Assembly: GCF_051014445.1 (NCBI RefSeq)
Contig: NC_135141.1
Coordinates: 33,627,422-33,691,421 of the forward strand
DNA: 64,000 nucleotides
Direction of reading: 5' to 3'
Origin: Colletes latitarsis
Taxonomy: Eukaryota > Arthropoda > Insecta > Hymenoptera > Colletidae
The notes below the pieces were generated by a model, which saw nothing but the letters and a program-made list of their open reading frames with translations, did no database searches and was not told the origin of the DNA. This document shows, in pieces, positions 1 through 13,300 of the stretch. The translations under genes and the position numbers were made by a program. Positions within the stretch are counted from its first letter, which is position 1, and every line of letters begins with the position of its first letter.

Positions 1-1557
1 ATTCATAGGCAAAGTTTAAACAAGGATACAACATAATCATGTACACGTGCGCTACAATAATTATTCCATAGCTTAAATTCTCTTAATTCGACTCAAGAAA
101 AACGTCACTCCAATGATTCAAAACGTATTCGCCGTTTTAATAAATAGATTTTTATCGTTTACATACTTTATACGTTCTTTACGCAGACTTCATCGACACG
201 TTGCGGCGCATCGGCGTTAAGCAAGGCTTGAAACAGCGTTTCCCGTTTGTTTCTGTACATCGACGTTGATTAAATACATTCCCGCCAAAAATCTGTTCGA
301 CCGCGACTGAAAATCATAGCATCAAGAAAAAAAGATTAGCATCTAACTTTGGCAGCGAGAAATTTGAAATTCTGAAATAGACAGAACCGAGAGATCGAAG
401 TACTCTCGAATCGGTGAATTTGTCGATTTAGGTACATCAGACATGCCTACTAACCTAAACCTAAAATCGAAGATGGCTATCGAATAGTTCTTAAGTATGT
501 GATATGGATAACGTTAAAGATAGGATTAGGTTTAGGTTGGTCTAATTTTCCTCTCGTCAGGCATGCCATTTTGGATGACGATTTTTTATTATGTTTTTTT
601 TTCTTTAAACTGATCGAAATTAACCTGACGTTTTTAATAATTTTCTTGTTCTATAGGTTAACAAGACCGAATAGAAAGAGAAAGTTTCTATAAACCTATG
701 TTCACGTGTATAATTATAACATTTATTACGATTATCTATATTTTTTCAATATAGCATTTTTGGGCATAAGTTCATAGAAACGTTTTTCATCTATGTGGTC
801 TCAGCTGCGTATAATTTGAATCCCGATCTTTTTGGAAAACTCATCGACAAGCTTACCCTCGATTTAAATCAGCGACTAAATTCCCGTCGGGAAATTGCAA
901 ATAAAACAGGATCGTTCGAGCGATGAAATTTCTGCGATCCCTTTAAATAAGCTTCGTACTAGAACAAAGAAACGCCGATTCAGTGCAAAATTACGAGGGG
1001 TGTATTCCGTGAAACATACAAAAAAAAAAAAAAAAAAAGAACAAAGCTAATTTACGTTTTGATTTTCGTAATGTTTGTTTCGTATTACAAGTCGTTCCGA
1101 TACTTGGTTAATAAATACACAGTCTAAATGATAACGAAAGTAAATATACAAATTTTTGCGGGGTCTGTCACCGATAACTTAAGTTTCGAGCTCGATCATT
1201 CCGACTTTTCATACTTGCAGTATGTCCTATATTTACACGTGGTAGGGTTCACACAAATCGTGTTCAACGTAATTCTTTTTCACTATACACGTTCCATGCA
1301 TCGATCGAAACGAACGTCGAATCGCCTCGTTTGTGACCCTGAAACGCTCTTAACCTTAAAATTACGGGTGCGATTACCCCGCTCGTTCGCGAAATGGATT
1401 CGCCCTTGGAGTTCGATGCGTCGCGAATCCCTATCATTGATCGAATCGATGACGCGGGAAAAGTGTCGTTCTTTATGCATACATACAACGTGCAACGAAT
1501 TCGTCGTAGATTCGATGCCCACGGTTCCCGTCGACGTTCAACTAAACGTCTACGCAG
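1..1557. other. Noncoding, no gene recognised
   Basis: AT-rich sequence with a 19-A run at 1020-1038. Open frames here, including one of 163 codons at 1128-1619 on the plus strand, overlap frames on the other strand and resemble no known protein. The segment may be distal 3' UTR or intergenic DNA. Confidence 0.4.
1020..1038. repeat. Poly(A) run, 19 bp
   Basis: An uninterrupted A homopolymer. No retroelement body or target-site duplication is evident beside it. Confidence 0.9.
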
Positions 1558-1563
1558 TTTATT
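1558..1563 (-). terminator. Candidate polyadenylation signal AATAAA for RREB1
   Basis: It is the nearest exact AATAAA on the minus strand downstream of the stop. Further copies occur at 727-722 and 590-585, so the real site may be more distal. Confidence 0.25.
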
Positions 1564-1845
1564 CCGTAATAAATATCCCGCGCGATACGTGTGTAAAACA
1601 ACATCGAGAAGGAACCTAAAATACTCTAAAGTCGCGTCGTATTCGTAGCGAGACGCATTTAAAGCGAAACGGAAAGCACCCCGAGCGAACTTCTCGACGG
1701 CTCGACTTTTTCACGAGCGCACGTCGATTCATACGCAGCCGCTCTCGCTAGAAAAGAATAAATACAGTGAGCATAAAAGAGAGACAAAGGGAGGGAAACG
1801 GACGAAGAAGACAGAAGGGAGTAACACTTGCGCATGCGCGTGAAC

Positions 1846-1863
1846 GTGTGTGTGTGTGTGTGT
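1846..1863. repeat. (GT)n microsatellite, 18 bp
   Basis: Nine GT units directly after a CGCATGCGCG palindromic stretch; together they make an alternating purine-pyrimidine tract. Confidence 0.9.
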
Positions 1864-3773
1864 ATGATGCAACAGGGATTGACGGCGAACGACGAAAAGC
1901 ACGGAAAGAAAGAGTAGAAGGATAGGAAAAGGAGAAAGTATGACAATTAGGAGATACAAATCTTTATCGGTCGGTTCGATTTGTGTTCGAACGCGTCTCG
2001 AGATATCGAAATGAACGCTACGGCGATCGAACCGTAACCGATTATTTGGTATAATTGCATTTAAATATAGTTTCATTCTGAGAGAATTCATTAACATGGA
2101 CTATGCACGACGCGAAACATAGACCTACCAAGATTGTTTAATTAGGCTACCTATATACAAGTAATCTTTACGCGACGGAATAGAAATCGATTATTACATA
2201 TGTATATATTTATATATATCATGATAAACTTTTCTATATTGCTCTACTTTACGAATTATCGTCGACCGTGTATTTCGATTTGCACAATAACGACCGAGAG
2301 AACGAACGCGACTGTACCAATCGAGTCGACGGAGACTCGATCGATAATCGATTCGTCGCTTTTTCGATTCTTTCGGTGACTTTGTTTCACGTATCGAGAC
2401 TTCGTCCCCCCGCCCCCGACCGTTCGAGAATCAATAGGGGGGGAGGGGAAAAGTTTTCCTCGTTGCGCGCTGCGAATTCCCGGCTCTAAGTACGTGACAA
2501 ACAATAAATAGAAGTACGTATATGGCTAACTTAATTCGTTGTGTAAAATGTATCTTTGGATTTCAGTACGGCCCGGTCTGTAAAGGTAGGGCGTCCACGT
2601 TCGAATACCGACGCTCTCCTTGCCATCTTGACACACGGGCACATTCATCCTCCTTTGCTTATGTTCATCTCCGTATTGGCAAGGCTATCGTGTTCTTTCG
2701 GCGTACGACACCGACCCTTATAGTTACTAGAAACGTGTACTTCACACGTGCATGGATATACATGTATATATGTACATAATACAGAGTAGAGAGAAAGAGA
2801 GAGAAATACAGGCGAGTACACACCACTCGCGCGATTCGAAAGAAACAAGAAACTGTAGGCACATTACCAACGGGGAAAGTAGGAGCAGCGACCATGCGAT
2901 CGCCGGCTACACAGTTAAGCTGTAAAAGGTAAAGTGGCGCTGCACCTTCGAAAGTCGATACATGTTCCTCCCGACTCGTTCGCGCATCCACGCGGAAACC
3001 CGGTGAAACCTTTTTGAGATCGACGAAACCATCGTTGAACCCGTCGAGACTCGCTAAATATACGCAAAAGCGAAATTTCGTTTTCAATTTGGAATGTTTT
3101 TCATTTTTATCGACACTGCAATTTCTATCTTCGTTTAAAAATACCATCAAAAGCTCTTTCCTGAGAGAAAAGAAACAAAGTTGATAGAATAAAAGGACGA
3201 AAAACGGGTATTACTTCTAATTGATAATAAACATGGTAGAAACGAATGAAAACCGAACAACAGTTGGACATTGTTTTCTCTCAGAATTGAAGAATTTTTT
3301 CACACGATGATACCTTTACCGTTAGACCGTCGATCGAGTGCAACAATAAAAAATATATGAAGCGTCCATCGAATACTCTTTCGTTTTGTTGTCTCAACGA
3401 ATTCAGCAACGAATCATTTCAGAGTCTTTTACAAATACATGACTCCACGTCTTTGGTTGCGGGCTCGATCCTATCGTCAGACTGACTGCACGCAGTAAAA
3501 AGTTACTAACTCAATAACTGCTTCTACGTAGCGAACATCTTCGGCATCCAACCATCACGCACGAACTGTAATCGTCGTACAAGCCCCCCACCCCCGATAA
3601 CGCATCAAAGTCCCGCGTATCGTGTACCTTTTTTTTCGTACGCCTAAAAACACTAACATTCCCACGAAGATCAACTCGGTCAACTTTGCCAGTCGACTTT
3701 GCCTAGCACGAGGAGGGGGAGGAACCTAAGGCACGGTCGTGAAATGTCCAGGGTCAGCGGGCGAAGGGGGGCT

Positions 3774-4343
3774 TCATTCGTGGCTGCGTTTCACTCCCAG
3801 CAATTTGGCAGCGTCGTCGGCCGACGCTTGGAGCACCCGGTCGATAAAGTTCTTGTCCCTTATTCCTAAGAGGTTAGAGATCAAATCGTCCGCGCTCTCG
3901 CTGGCGTCGGGGTTCGCGTTCTGCGGGATGCCCGCCAGCTTCCCTGTCAGGGTAGTCAGCTTCTCGTACGGATTGAATCTCATCAGTCCGCTGGGCGCCG
4001 CGTCGCCAGTGGCGACCGGCGCGACCGTGGGCAACGACGAGATTCTGTCCTGGATCCTGGGATTTCCGGAGTTCGCCGCCACGAGGATCGGCGGCTGTTG
4101 TTGGCTCCGTGGCGTGATGGGCGGCGGCTGCGTGGGCGAGTTCTCCTCGTCGCCGCTGGTGCCCACGTACATGGTCGAGTCGATGGACTCGTGCTTCTTT
4201 CGATGCCGCAGCATGCTGTGCTTCAGGGTGAACCTACGGCCGCAGATGTCGCAGGAGAACGGTCGTTCGCCCGTGTGCGTCCTCATGTGCCGACGCAGAT
4301 CCTCCGCGGACCAGAACCGCCTCATGCAGAACGCGCATACCAC
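3774..4343 (-). CDS. RREB1: RREB1 exon 4: last coding exon, zinc fingers 15-16 and C-terminus
   Basis: This exon encodes the last 189 residues. A TTTCCAG acceptor ends at 4344, and the exon opens in phase 0 with Val-Val followed by finger 15 (CAFC...HMRTH), linker TGERPF and finger 16 (CDIC...HRKKH). Pro/Gln-rich sequence follows, then a helical-looking C-terminus with the segment ISNLLGIRDKNFIDRVLQAS, and stop TGA at 3776-3774. Joining to exon 3 is seamless (DYSNRK then VVCAFC). Two closely linked fingers near the C-terminus are expected in the RREB1/hindsight family. The function of the C-terminal helical stretch is unknown to me. The open frame continues into the intron as far as 4427, but those codons are intronic. 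Confidence 0.93.
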   Translation of the reverse strand: MVCAFCMRRFWSAEDLRRHMRTHTGERPFSCDICGRRFTLKHSMLRHRKKHESIDSTMYVGTSGDEENSPTQPPPITPRSQQQPPILVAANSGNPRIQDRISSLPTVAPVATGDAAPSGLMRFNPYEKLTTLTGKLAGIPQNANPDASESADDLISNLLGIRDKNFIDRVLQASADDAAKLLGVKRSHE

Positions 4344-7300
4344 CTGGAAATGTTGGAAGAGCCAACCTTTTAGTTGATGCGGGGATTCTTCGTTAATGAG
4401 ATCTATTACAGAACACAAGCAGTCCACTTGAAGACGTCCAACGAGGAGACAGCAACCGAGACCTTACCTTTCTGTTACTATAGTCCGGGAAACGTCCCCG
4501 TTTCTCTTCGCCGTCGCTGGGATGATGGGGCTGCGGCTGATGCTGTTGCTGCTGATCCTCGGCCGTGTCGATGTCCATGTCCAGGGCGCCCTTCGCCACC
4601 AGCATCTCGTACGATCGTTTGTGATTCATCTTGATGTGCTCCAGACAGTCCTGCCTCTCGGCGAAACCGCAGTCGCACAGGTGACACTTGAAAGGGACGT
4701 CGCTGGGACCCGGCGACGATCTCGGCGACGGTCTCCTGGATCTGGGCGTGTCGTTGGTGGACGGCGAGGTGTTGACGGTCGACTTGGGCAGTTCCGGTAC
4801 GGACGAGGTCTCCATGCTCTCGGACACGCTCGACGATTGGCTGTCGTAGTCGGTCTGCTCGTTCTGCTTGGTGCATTCCTGCGGGCTGTTCTGCGGCTCG
4901 CTGGACGGCGTGTCGGACCTGCACTTGGTCTTGCGCGCGTGCTTGGTCGAACGGTGCTTCTTGAGGTTCCCGAGCGTAGAGAACGTGGAGCTGGGACACT
5001 GGTTGCACTTGTACGGCCTCTCGGGCACGTTTCTCATGGAGAAAGAGTTGTTGTTGCCGATCACCGCCTGGCTGTCGGGCGACGACGAGTTTCTAGACCT
5101 GCGCATCTTGTTCGGGTTCGCCTTGTGATGCTTTCTGAGCAGATGGCGATCGCAGTTCGATTTGGTGGTGAACAGGAGCGAGCAATGGATGCACTGATAG
5201 GGCTTTTGTCCCGTGTGCGTGAGAATGTGTCGTCTCAGGGAGGACGTCCAGGGGAACGGTCGCTGACAGTACGGGCAGATCACGCGGTTCGGCGCCATCG
5301 AGTACGCGGACTTTTTCTTCTTCTTCTTCTTCTTTTTCTTCTTCTTCTTCGACGAGGCGGTGGCGACGGAGTTGAGCGAGTTGACCGAGTCGGACTTTTC
5401 GTCGCTGCCGGAGTTGTTGCAGTCGCTGTTCGACGCGACCAGGCCCTCCTCGTCGCTCAGGTATTGCGGCTGGAACTGCTGGTACTGTTGCGATGCATTG
5501 TCCAGGAGCTCGGAGACGCTCGCCAGGTCCGTCGTCCCGTCCTCCATCTTCTCTTGCTTCTCCTCGTCCGGGTCCGACTTGAACACGCGATCGGCCGCGT
5601 TGTCGCTCATCGCGCCCTCCGGTTCCGCTGCCTTCTCCGTGTCGGAAGTCTTCGCCTCGTCGGCGTTGTCGCTGTGAGCGGACTCGGTGTTGGACGATTC
5701 CGAGTCGACCTTGGAGGGCTCCTCGACCTCCTCCTTTACGGTGGCTGTCTCCTTCGTGGACTCTGCCTCCAGCTGTCCTCTCAGCAGGCTCGTGCACTTT
5801 TTCTGCTCGTGAAATTCCTTCTCCTGCGGATCCTCGTCGATCACCAGCTCCTCCTCGGAGTCCTCCTCGACCTTGTTGTTGGCCTTGAGCTGCTGCGCCA
5901 GGATGGCGTACTTGACCTGGTCCGAGATCGGATGCTTCGCGTACTCGGAGCTCGCCGGTTGCTCCGCTTTCGGCAGGATGTTTGGGTACGGTTGCGTGGC
6001 TTGTTGCGTCGTCGCGAGATTCTGCAGCAACGTCGGGTTGCTCGAGGGTGGCCTGCCTCTGGTCGAGTGACCGCCCCTGGGTCTCTGGCTCCAGTACTGA
6101 GGATGCTGTTGCTTGATGTGTCGCTCCATGTTGCTCCTCAGAGTGAATCTGGCCGAGCAGTGCTCGCAAGTGAACGGCCTCTCCGTCCTGTATCGTCGTT
6201 GTTTCTGCTTGGGCATCAGCACCCCGTTCTTGATCACCATTTTCACGGAGTTTGCGGACGGTATGTGGTTGTCGGGCTTCTCGCGGCTGGACAACGCTTT
6301 GCTGGCTATCTTGGCGGAGATCAGCTTCGCGTAGTCGTTCTGCTCGGCGGGTTGGGCGTTCATGTCCCTGGTGGGCGGGAAAGCCGGGAACCCGGTGCCA
6401 CCGATGGACGGCGGTTCCACCAGAGTGCCGCCGCTGGTCAACTGCAGGCCCCTGACCAGCTCTTTCTGCAGCCTCTCCTTCATCGAAAAGTCCTGACCGA
6501 ACACGTGAGGGTTGAACAGGTACGGCGGCAGAATGCCAGCGCCCACGCCGCCGGGGAACGTTCCGAAGTTTCTGTAGATGAGGTGCGCGTTCGCGTACAG
6601 CGCCTCCAAAGATGGTGGCTGCGAGGTGCCCTGTCCAGCCTTGAGGAGCGCCTCGGTGAGCAACAACTGACTGGTGGCGTTGTACAGTTCCTTCTGGTTC
6701 TTTCCGTAGTGCTCGTGCGACGCGACAAACTCGTTGTCCTCCTTGTCCTTGGACTTCTTGCTGAGATCCAGTACGTCCATCGACAGGTCCAACGGTCCGT
6801 CTTCGCCGACGGTCTCCGACGCGTTCAGACTCTTCTTCAAGTTCATCGGACTAGCTTGTATTCTTTGGTGCGAATCTGATTTGGTATCACTGACTAGAGA
6901 CACGCTGCCTTCCGATGACCTTGACTCGAGATCCTCGTCGAGCTTCGCGTAGTCCGTTTTGCCGTCCTGCGTCGGCTTCCGTTGCGTCAGCTCGATCGGT
7001 TGCGCGGGCCTCGGGAACGCCTCCGTCTTCTCGTAATAGTTTGCGTTGTGCAGCTTCGCCTCCTCTATTATCCTGACCTCGCCACGACCCTCCATGGGCA
7101 CCGACGGATAGTGCAGCTGCGTCTGATGTTGCAGCAGCTCGTCCCGGTCGCTCGGGTACACCAAGCTCTTTCGCACGTCGTCCTTGATCACCCTGGGCGA
7201 GCTCCTCTCGACGCTCTCGTTCGTCGAGTTCTCGTTCGGATGGTATATCAGCACGCTCTTTATGTCCTCCCTGGTCAGTTTACCGTGGCTGTTTCGAACG

Positions 7301-10300
7301 TGGCGCTCGCAGTTCGCCTTGGTGGTGAACGCGTAGTTGCACAACGAGCACTCGTAAGGCCTGTCGCCGTTGTGCGACCTCAGATGCTTCACCAGGGTAG
7401 CCTTGTCGGTGCTGGTGTACGAGCACATGTTGCAGGGATACGGCATCCCGGGGCCCACGCCCATGTGCGCCCGATTGTGGCCCTTGAGCGCCCTCAGATT
7501 CGGGAATATCGCGGTGCAGAGCCTGCACGGGAACTCGCCCTTCATCTTCATCTTCCTGAACTCGGCGGCGAACGCGTCCTGTGCCTCCTCCTCGTGGTAC
7601 TCGGACGAGAACGTGCCCGAGGAGCCGGACGAGCCGACGCTGGGGTTGAATTTCATGTTGTTCTCCGGTGTGCTGGCGTCGGATCGTGGAAAGTTTTGCA
7701 GTATAGGACCGGACGTGACCGATATGATGCTCTGGATGTCGGCCAGGTCTTTGCCCTCTTTGGCCTCGGTGAGGGCGGCCTTGTTCTGGAGGTCCAGGCC
7801 CGCGAAGAAGTCGTCCCTCCTGGACTGGTTGTCGCTGATCGGTCTCGACTGCGGATTCGCGGTTCCGCAGTCGATCTCGTGGGCGTCCAGGGCGGATCTG
7901 CACGGGAACGCTCTCAGACACTTGGAGCACTGGAATTTCGCCACCTCGCCGGAAGCTGGTCGGTGCAGGGACTGCTCGCAAACCGCCCTGGCGATTGTCG
8001 GGAACTTGTCCGACGAGAAATCGACAAAGGTCAGATCATTGAATCCCACCACGGAGTTTCGCAGGTTCCTCGCGGTGTTCCCTATCGAGTGCTCCGCGAA
8101 GTGGTTCATGAATCGGTGCAGGTTTAGCACCCGATGGTTCTTGAACGACCGATTGCAGGCGTCGCATTTCGCGGGGAACTCTGGATGATTGCATTCCAAA
8201 TGGGCCTCGAGAAGGGCGCTGGTGGCAAAGTCCTGTCTACCGCAGACCGGACAATTGTACACGTTCTTCTGACCGTCGTCCGGACGCGCCTTCATCTCCG
8301 TCCTCGAGTTGTTCAATAGTATCTTGTGCCTCTTCTGACCCTCGTTGTCGCTTAGATAGTCCGTGCACTTCCGTTTGCCCGTCAGGCTCGGCGACTTTTC
8401 TTGCCTGTCGATCAAGTCCGGCGAGTTCCTCTTCGCGATCTCGTTGTTGTTGTACTCCTCGATGTGTCTCTGCTTCGATGGTTTCTCGGAGTCGCTGCTG
8501 CCCTCGGAGTCCGTGCAACTGTGCGGCGACGCGGCGCAGTGCGCGGTCCTCAGGTGCCTGTTCATATTCCCGTTCGTCGTGAACGCCATCTCGCAGTACT
8601 TGCACTTGAACGGACGCTCACCGGAGTGCACCAGCACGTGCCTGTCCAACGAGCTCGCCGAGCTTAGCACCTTGTTGCATACCCCGCAACAGTAATCGTC
8701 CTCGCCGCTGCAGTCGGTGCTGCGCGGCGAATTATGCCCGCGTAGGTGGTTCGTCAGCTCCCGCGAGCTGGCCAGCACCGTAGGGCACGCGGGGCACGGA
8801 TGACCGCTCTCTGGTAACTCCACCTGAAAATCACGTTAGGACCGAGTTTAACGACCCTGCGTGTCAACGATTAACCCTAACTCTATCAATGACGTATCGA
8901 AAGAGCCAAGGGACTATTCTAGTATGGATTTCCTTCGGTTCCTACGGGTTTTTCGACAATTTTCTTAAATGTCGATGTCATCAACTTTTATAGAAATTAT
9001 TATTATCAAACATTCAAAGAGAGTTTGGAGGTTATGGAACATTTTATTTCGAGATAATTCTTCGAGTCTGTCGCGGTCGGCCATGTTCGAAGGCGAGTTC
9101 AACGATCCGATCGGACACACTCTCTTATCGGTGTTGAAACTATCGATCTTGGAGGTCTAACGGTTCGTAGTGTCGAATTCAGAGGGGAATTATAAACCAA
9201 GTATGTTTGTAAATGATTATGAAAGACAACGTAGTAACTTACGCTAGATGGTGGCGATGCAGCATCCGCTTGCGTTTCGTTGTGTCCCTGATCGGGATCA
9301 CTCTTAACAGTAACTGAAACAAAGAGAAACATTTGACGTTAAAAAGAGGAAGAGACGTTATCAGGAATTCTGTACGATGAAGCCAGCAACGCAATATCGT
9401 GAGAGTCCAATTCAGAATAGAATCGCTCGAGCGAAGTTAGGCTTTTGTCGCGTCCACTGTGAATGTCAATAGACTTTCCTAAAATAATTCTAAACGTTAC
9501 ACGCGTTCGAACTTGCTAACCGATGTGTTACGTTTAACAAGAGTCCACGGACAACGCGATGGATCCACCGTGATTTTAATAATAAAAAAAACTTGAATTA
9601 CAAACTCGTTCGCGAGGAATCCGTGGAGATTTACAGAGTTTCCCATCGTCGTTAGCCGTTCGTATCGACCGATAATGGGCGTATTGTTTGTAAATTTTTT
9701 TAATTGGTCGTAACAAGCGTCGGACACGACCGTGTCGCGGAGATCCTGACGTATTCCGGAAGCTGACGACCGCAAAGAACGACGCCGTGCTGGGACAATG
9801 ACACTTATCAGCGACGTTCTGACCGCAATCGTCCTTATTTACGCGCCTTTGGAAACCAACTGCCAAGGATCCTGCAGCCGACGCTGGAGCACGCTTCCGA
9901 GAAAGATACGGGGACGAAAATAAAGTCGGGAGAAAAACAAGTCGTCCCGCGATTATGGCGAGATAACGCTCGCGATCGACGACGTTGCCTCGATACTATC
10001 GTTTAATAGATTTACGTGGTTTGCCCATGGCGCCAACAACAATTTCCTAATATGTTTAAATATCGTTTACAGCAGATAAGGTGAGTTGTATAATCGTGGG
10101 GTGACCCCCACGGCAGTCAACGTTGACGAGATTCTGTTACTTAATTTAATTACAGTCGATGATTCAGGAGGTTTGGTCCACGCGTACGCGGCGAACGATT
10201 CATTGAAATTGCGTCAAGATGGGCACGAATGAACTCGAATAAACCTGTACGAGCCTACTGTGCGACAAACGTACTACCTGTCGGCGGCAGGTGACTTTAT

Positions 10301-13300
10301 TCATGCGCGTAAATCACGCGTACGAAACGGGTTTTCGCCCGCTTGGCTCGAACTTGGCTTGCGGTTTGCGTGCACGTTTAGCGCGCGCATTTGCGCTCCG
10401 GTGTGGGAATAAATTCGATACGAGCGATTTACGGGTCCCGTAAAACGCTTCGCGATACCGATACCGAGAGCCACGTGACCCTGTGTGCTCTCGAAATCAT
10501 CAACCCCGCTGGATCATTTGTCCAAAGTCACCGAACGCTAACCGGGAAACACGAGATGATTCAAACACGTCAACGTATCGAAGAATAGAATTCATATTGT
10601 AAATATTAGATAGGGGTGCTCGAGGTCTCCAAACTATCGAGATCTCGACGTCTCGAGACGAATACCTTGAGTATCTTATCAATGGAAATCTCGAAAATTC
10701 AAACAGTTCAAAGAGAAGGATTTCTGAAACGAGATAAATTCACCAACCTTAGATACAGAAGACATCGTAACGATATGTTGGTTTTGTAAGAACAAAAGTT
10801 AGTAAAAAAGATGCACAATGGTTGGACGACAATGATCTTTAAAGTCAGCTGACCGTGAAACGTTGATAACGAGATGTTTTGTCTGCTTTCTGTCACGATT
10901 CGATAATACGGATCACATTTGTGATTGTCAATAGAGCTTAATCTAATTTCTTAAAGAACGTTCGAGATAACGTCGAATACGTAAGATCGCGTAAGTGAAA
11001 ATTCTGTATCTCGGAGGTGAACTGCGTCGAATTCAGCTTTTAGTGAAAAAAACAAAAAAAAAAAGAATTCGTGGTATCTTGGGGGAAAAATAACGACACC
11101 GAGGGAAAGTACACAATCGATTTCAGGAAATCAATTTTATCTCGGCGAGTGGTGCTCTGCGAGAAAAGAGAGATTTACGAAGGTTCGTGACGACGGTTTC
11201 CGTAACGGAGCAAATAAACATTTATCTAGCCGCAAGATATAAAAAACACACTTATCTTTGCAACAGCGTGACTCACTCCGTTTATCGGAATATCAAGAAA
11301 TTTTACTTTTAAAATATTAACCGAGCGAACGAAAAACACAATTACCGGAAACATTTATTTACATACCGAGACCGGATCAGTTTCGAACGAATAATTTCTT
11401 TCGATAGAAAGATACAGGAATCGTCGCGAGACGGAGACTTCGATGCTGGAGGAAGAAATAAAATGTAAGAATCACATCGATCATGGAATTAAATATTTCA
11501 CGATCAAATAAGAACGTTGATCGAATAAACGTCGAGAATAAATTGACATATGTTTGTCTTATTGGTTAAATAAATTAGTTTGATACTCCTCGTTGCATCC
11601 GGGAGCTGTATCATCGATTAAATATTGGATTATTCTCGTCGAAGCCATTCGTAGAAAATAAAATTGGAAACCGACGTTCTCCGGGGTTTAATTCGCTCGA
11701 TCTCGGTCGGTTCGTCGCAGTCGAAAGCGCAATTTGCCTATCGATACGTCCAAGTCGAGCCACGCTAGCTGGGAGAGAAGAATAGAAATCGGTTTTCGTG
11801 GTTCACAGAGCCTCGTAACGATTGGGTCTCCGGCGATCGGCGATCGTTAGAAATGGAAAGCACCTGGATTTCCACTTGTCACGACAGAAGGATCTGTTCC
11901 GAATTTCACCGACCGATATTCTCTCGAGTTGGGCGAGTTCTATACGAATCGAATCTGTAGATCGTTAATTATCATCCATCGATCGATCTTTCAAACCGAC
12001 TTACGAACGAACGAAACTCGATGATCGATAAATAGTGTTTCTTCGACCGCTATTTTATCGTTGATTCAGCAGACTTCGGAGAATGATACTTATTGGATCC
12101 ACGCATTTGTTAGAACGTTGAGGATTTCGCAATTATACTGTAACGTAATTATGAGTATTTGATAAATTAGATAAATTTTAATTACAACTTTCAAGCATTT
12201 AAACATTCGAATCTCATTAAAATATTAGCTAAATATCCGAATAGCGTACTACTTTAATCGAGCTCGCCCTAATTAAATTCCTAATCCAATTCCAATATTA
12301 ATCTATAAGTTCTTAAATATTCTACTTTAAATCGTATTGGGCAAATATCGAAATAATTCCAGCCCCAATTCCACCATCGTTGTTCGATCAAATATTCAAA
12401 TTTCATTTCTCGAGACCAAATGATATAAATGTAGTAGCGTCCGGTTCGATTCGAGCAGGAACATTGAACCGTAATTTCGTAGGGTTCGAGTATAGTCCCA
12501 GCCCTATTTTCGAGTTCCCGACGCGACGTCGCGAAGGGCCAGACGCCACGCCCTATATCCGCAATGCACCCCCTGAGAGTTGGCGTCGCGGAGGGCCGTG
12601 GAAAAGGGAGCAGTGTCAGTTCAGTCCATCGAGGGCGTACATGCGCACTTCCGTCGACCCGCGCCTCCTACGAATGATAGGATGCTGCGCTGAACCATTG
12701 GTGGGGGAGATGCTCGCCATTGGTCGTTTCTCATCTGTCCGAGCTTTTATCTCGTTTCCCTCTCCTCTACTCCCGCTCCATTCCCCCTCCAGCGCTCCGT
12801 AACCTCCCCACTCTCGCGCTAGTATCGCTGTCTCTCTCCCTCGATTCGCCTTATCGGCCCCCTCACTCGCTCCTCCGCGTCTCTTTCTAGCGTTCCCTTA
12901 TCTAACGTCACGAATGCGTTTCCGTGGTACCTGAAATTCTGACATTTGTCAGGCAGACACTAACTCATCTTTGCAATCGTAGTAAATATCGTCGGAGGCG
13001 TTTGGCTGCCCATACTATTGTTAATAGCACCTTTTCGGTTACAGAATAATTTTCGGATAAGACTGCTCCGTTTTTAAACTGAAAATATCGTTTCTAAAAT
13101 TTGACGAATGCGAGCTCTGCCTAATGGATGACAGTAAATCGACACACAGACTGACAGAAACGCACCCACGCGAACGATCGTGTCCCTTTCTCCCTGCACT
13201 CGCGCTTCCCACTCCCCCTTGTTTACACGTACCCTTCGTTTCTCTCCACATTTTCACCTTCTCCTCCTCTACCCTTTTCCCCTATCTCATCCCCCACCAG

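Larger units (their letters stand above)
1558..3773 (-). other. Probable 3' UTR and 3' flank of RREB1
   Basis: This stretch lies directly downstream of the TGA stop and has no supported coding region. The first canonical AATAAA on the minus strand after the stop is at 1563-1558 (TTTATT on the plus strand), giving a possible 3' UTR of about 2.2 kb; an ATTAAA variant lies near 2140-2135. A Pumilio-type word TGTACATA occurs on the minus strand at about 2777-2770. No sequence feature fixes the cleavage site, so the end is tentative. Confidence 0.35.

Noticed and set aside
4522..6879. A 785-codon open frame on the plus strand opposite RREB1 exon 3
   Set aside because: It is rich in Leu, Val, Arg and Gly and mirrors the GC-ending codons of the sense strand. 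It has no domain of its own. The sense frame has 14 zinc fingers and proper splice sites, so this is a shadow.
7280..7981. A 233-codon minus-strand frame and several others within exon 3
   Set aside because: They overlap the RREB1 frame on the same strand and are Arg/Gly/Gln-rich frame-shifted readings of it.
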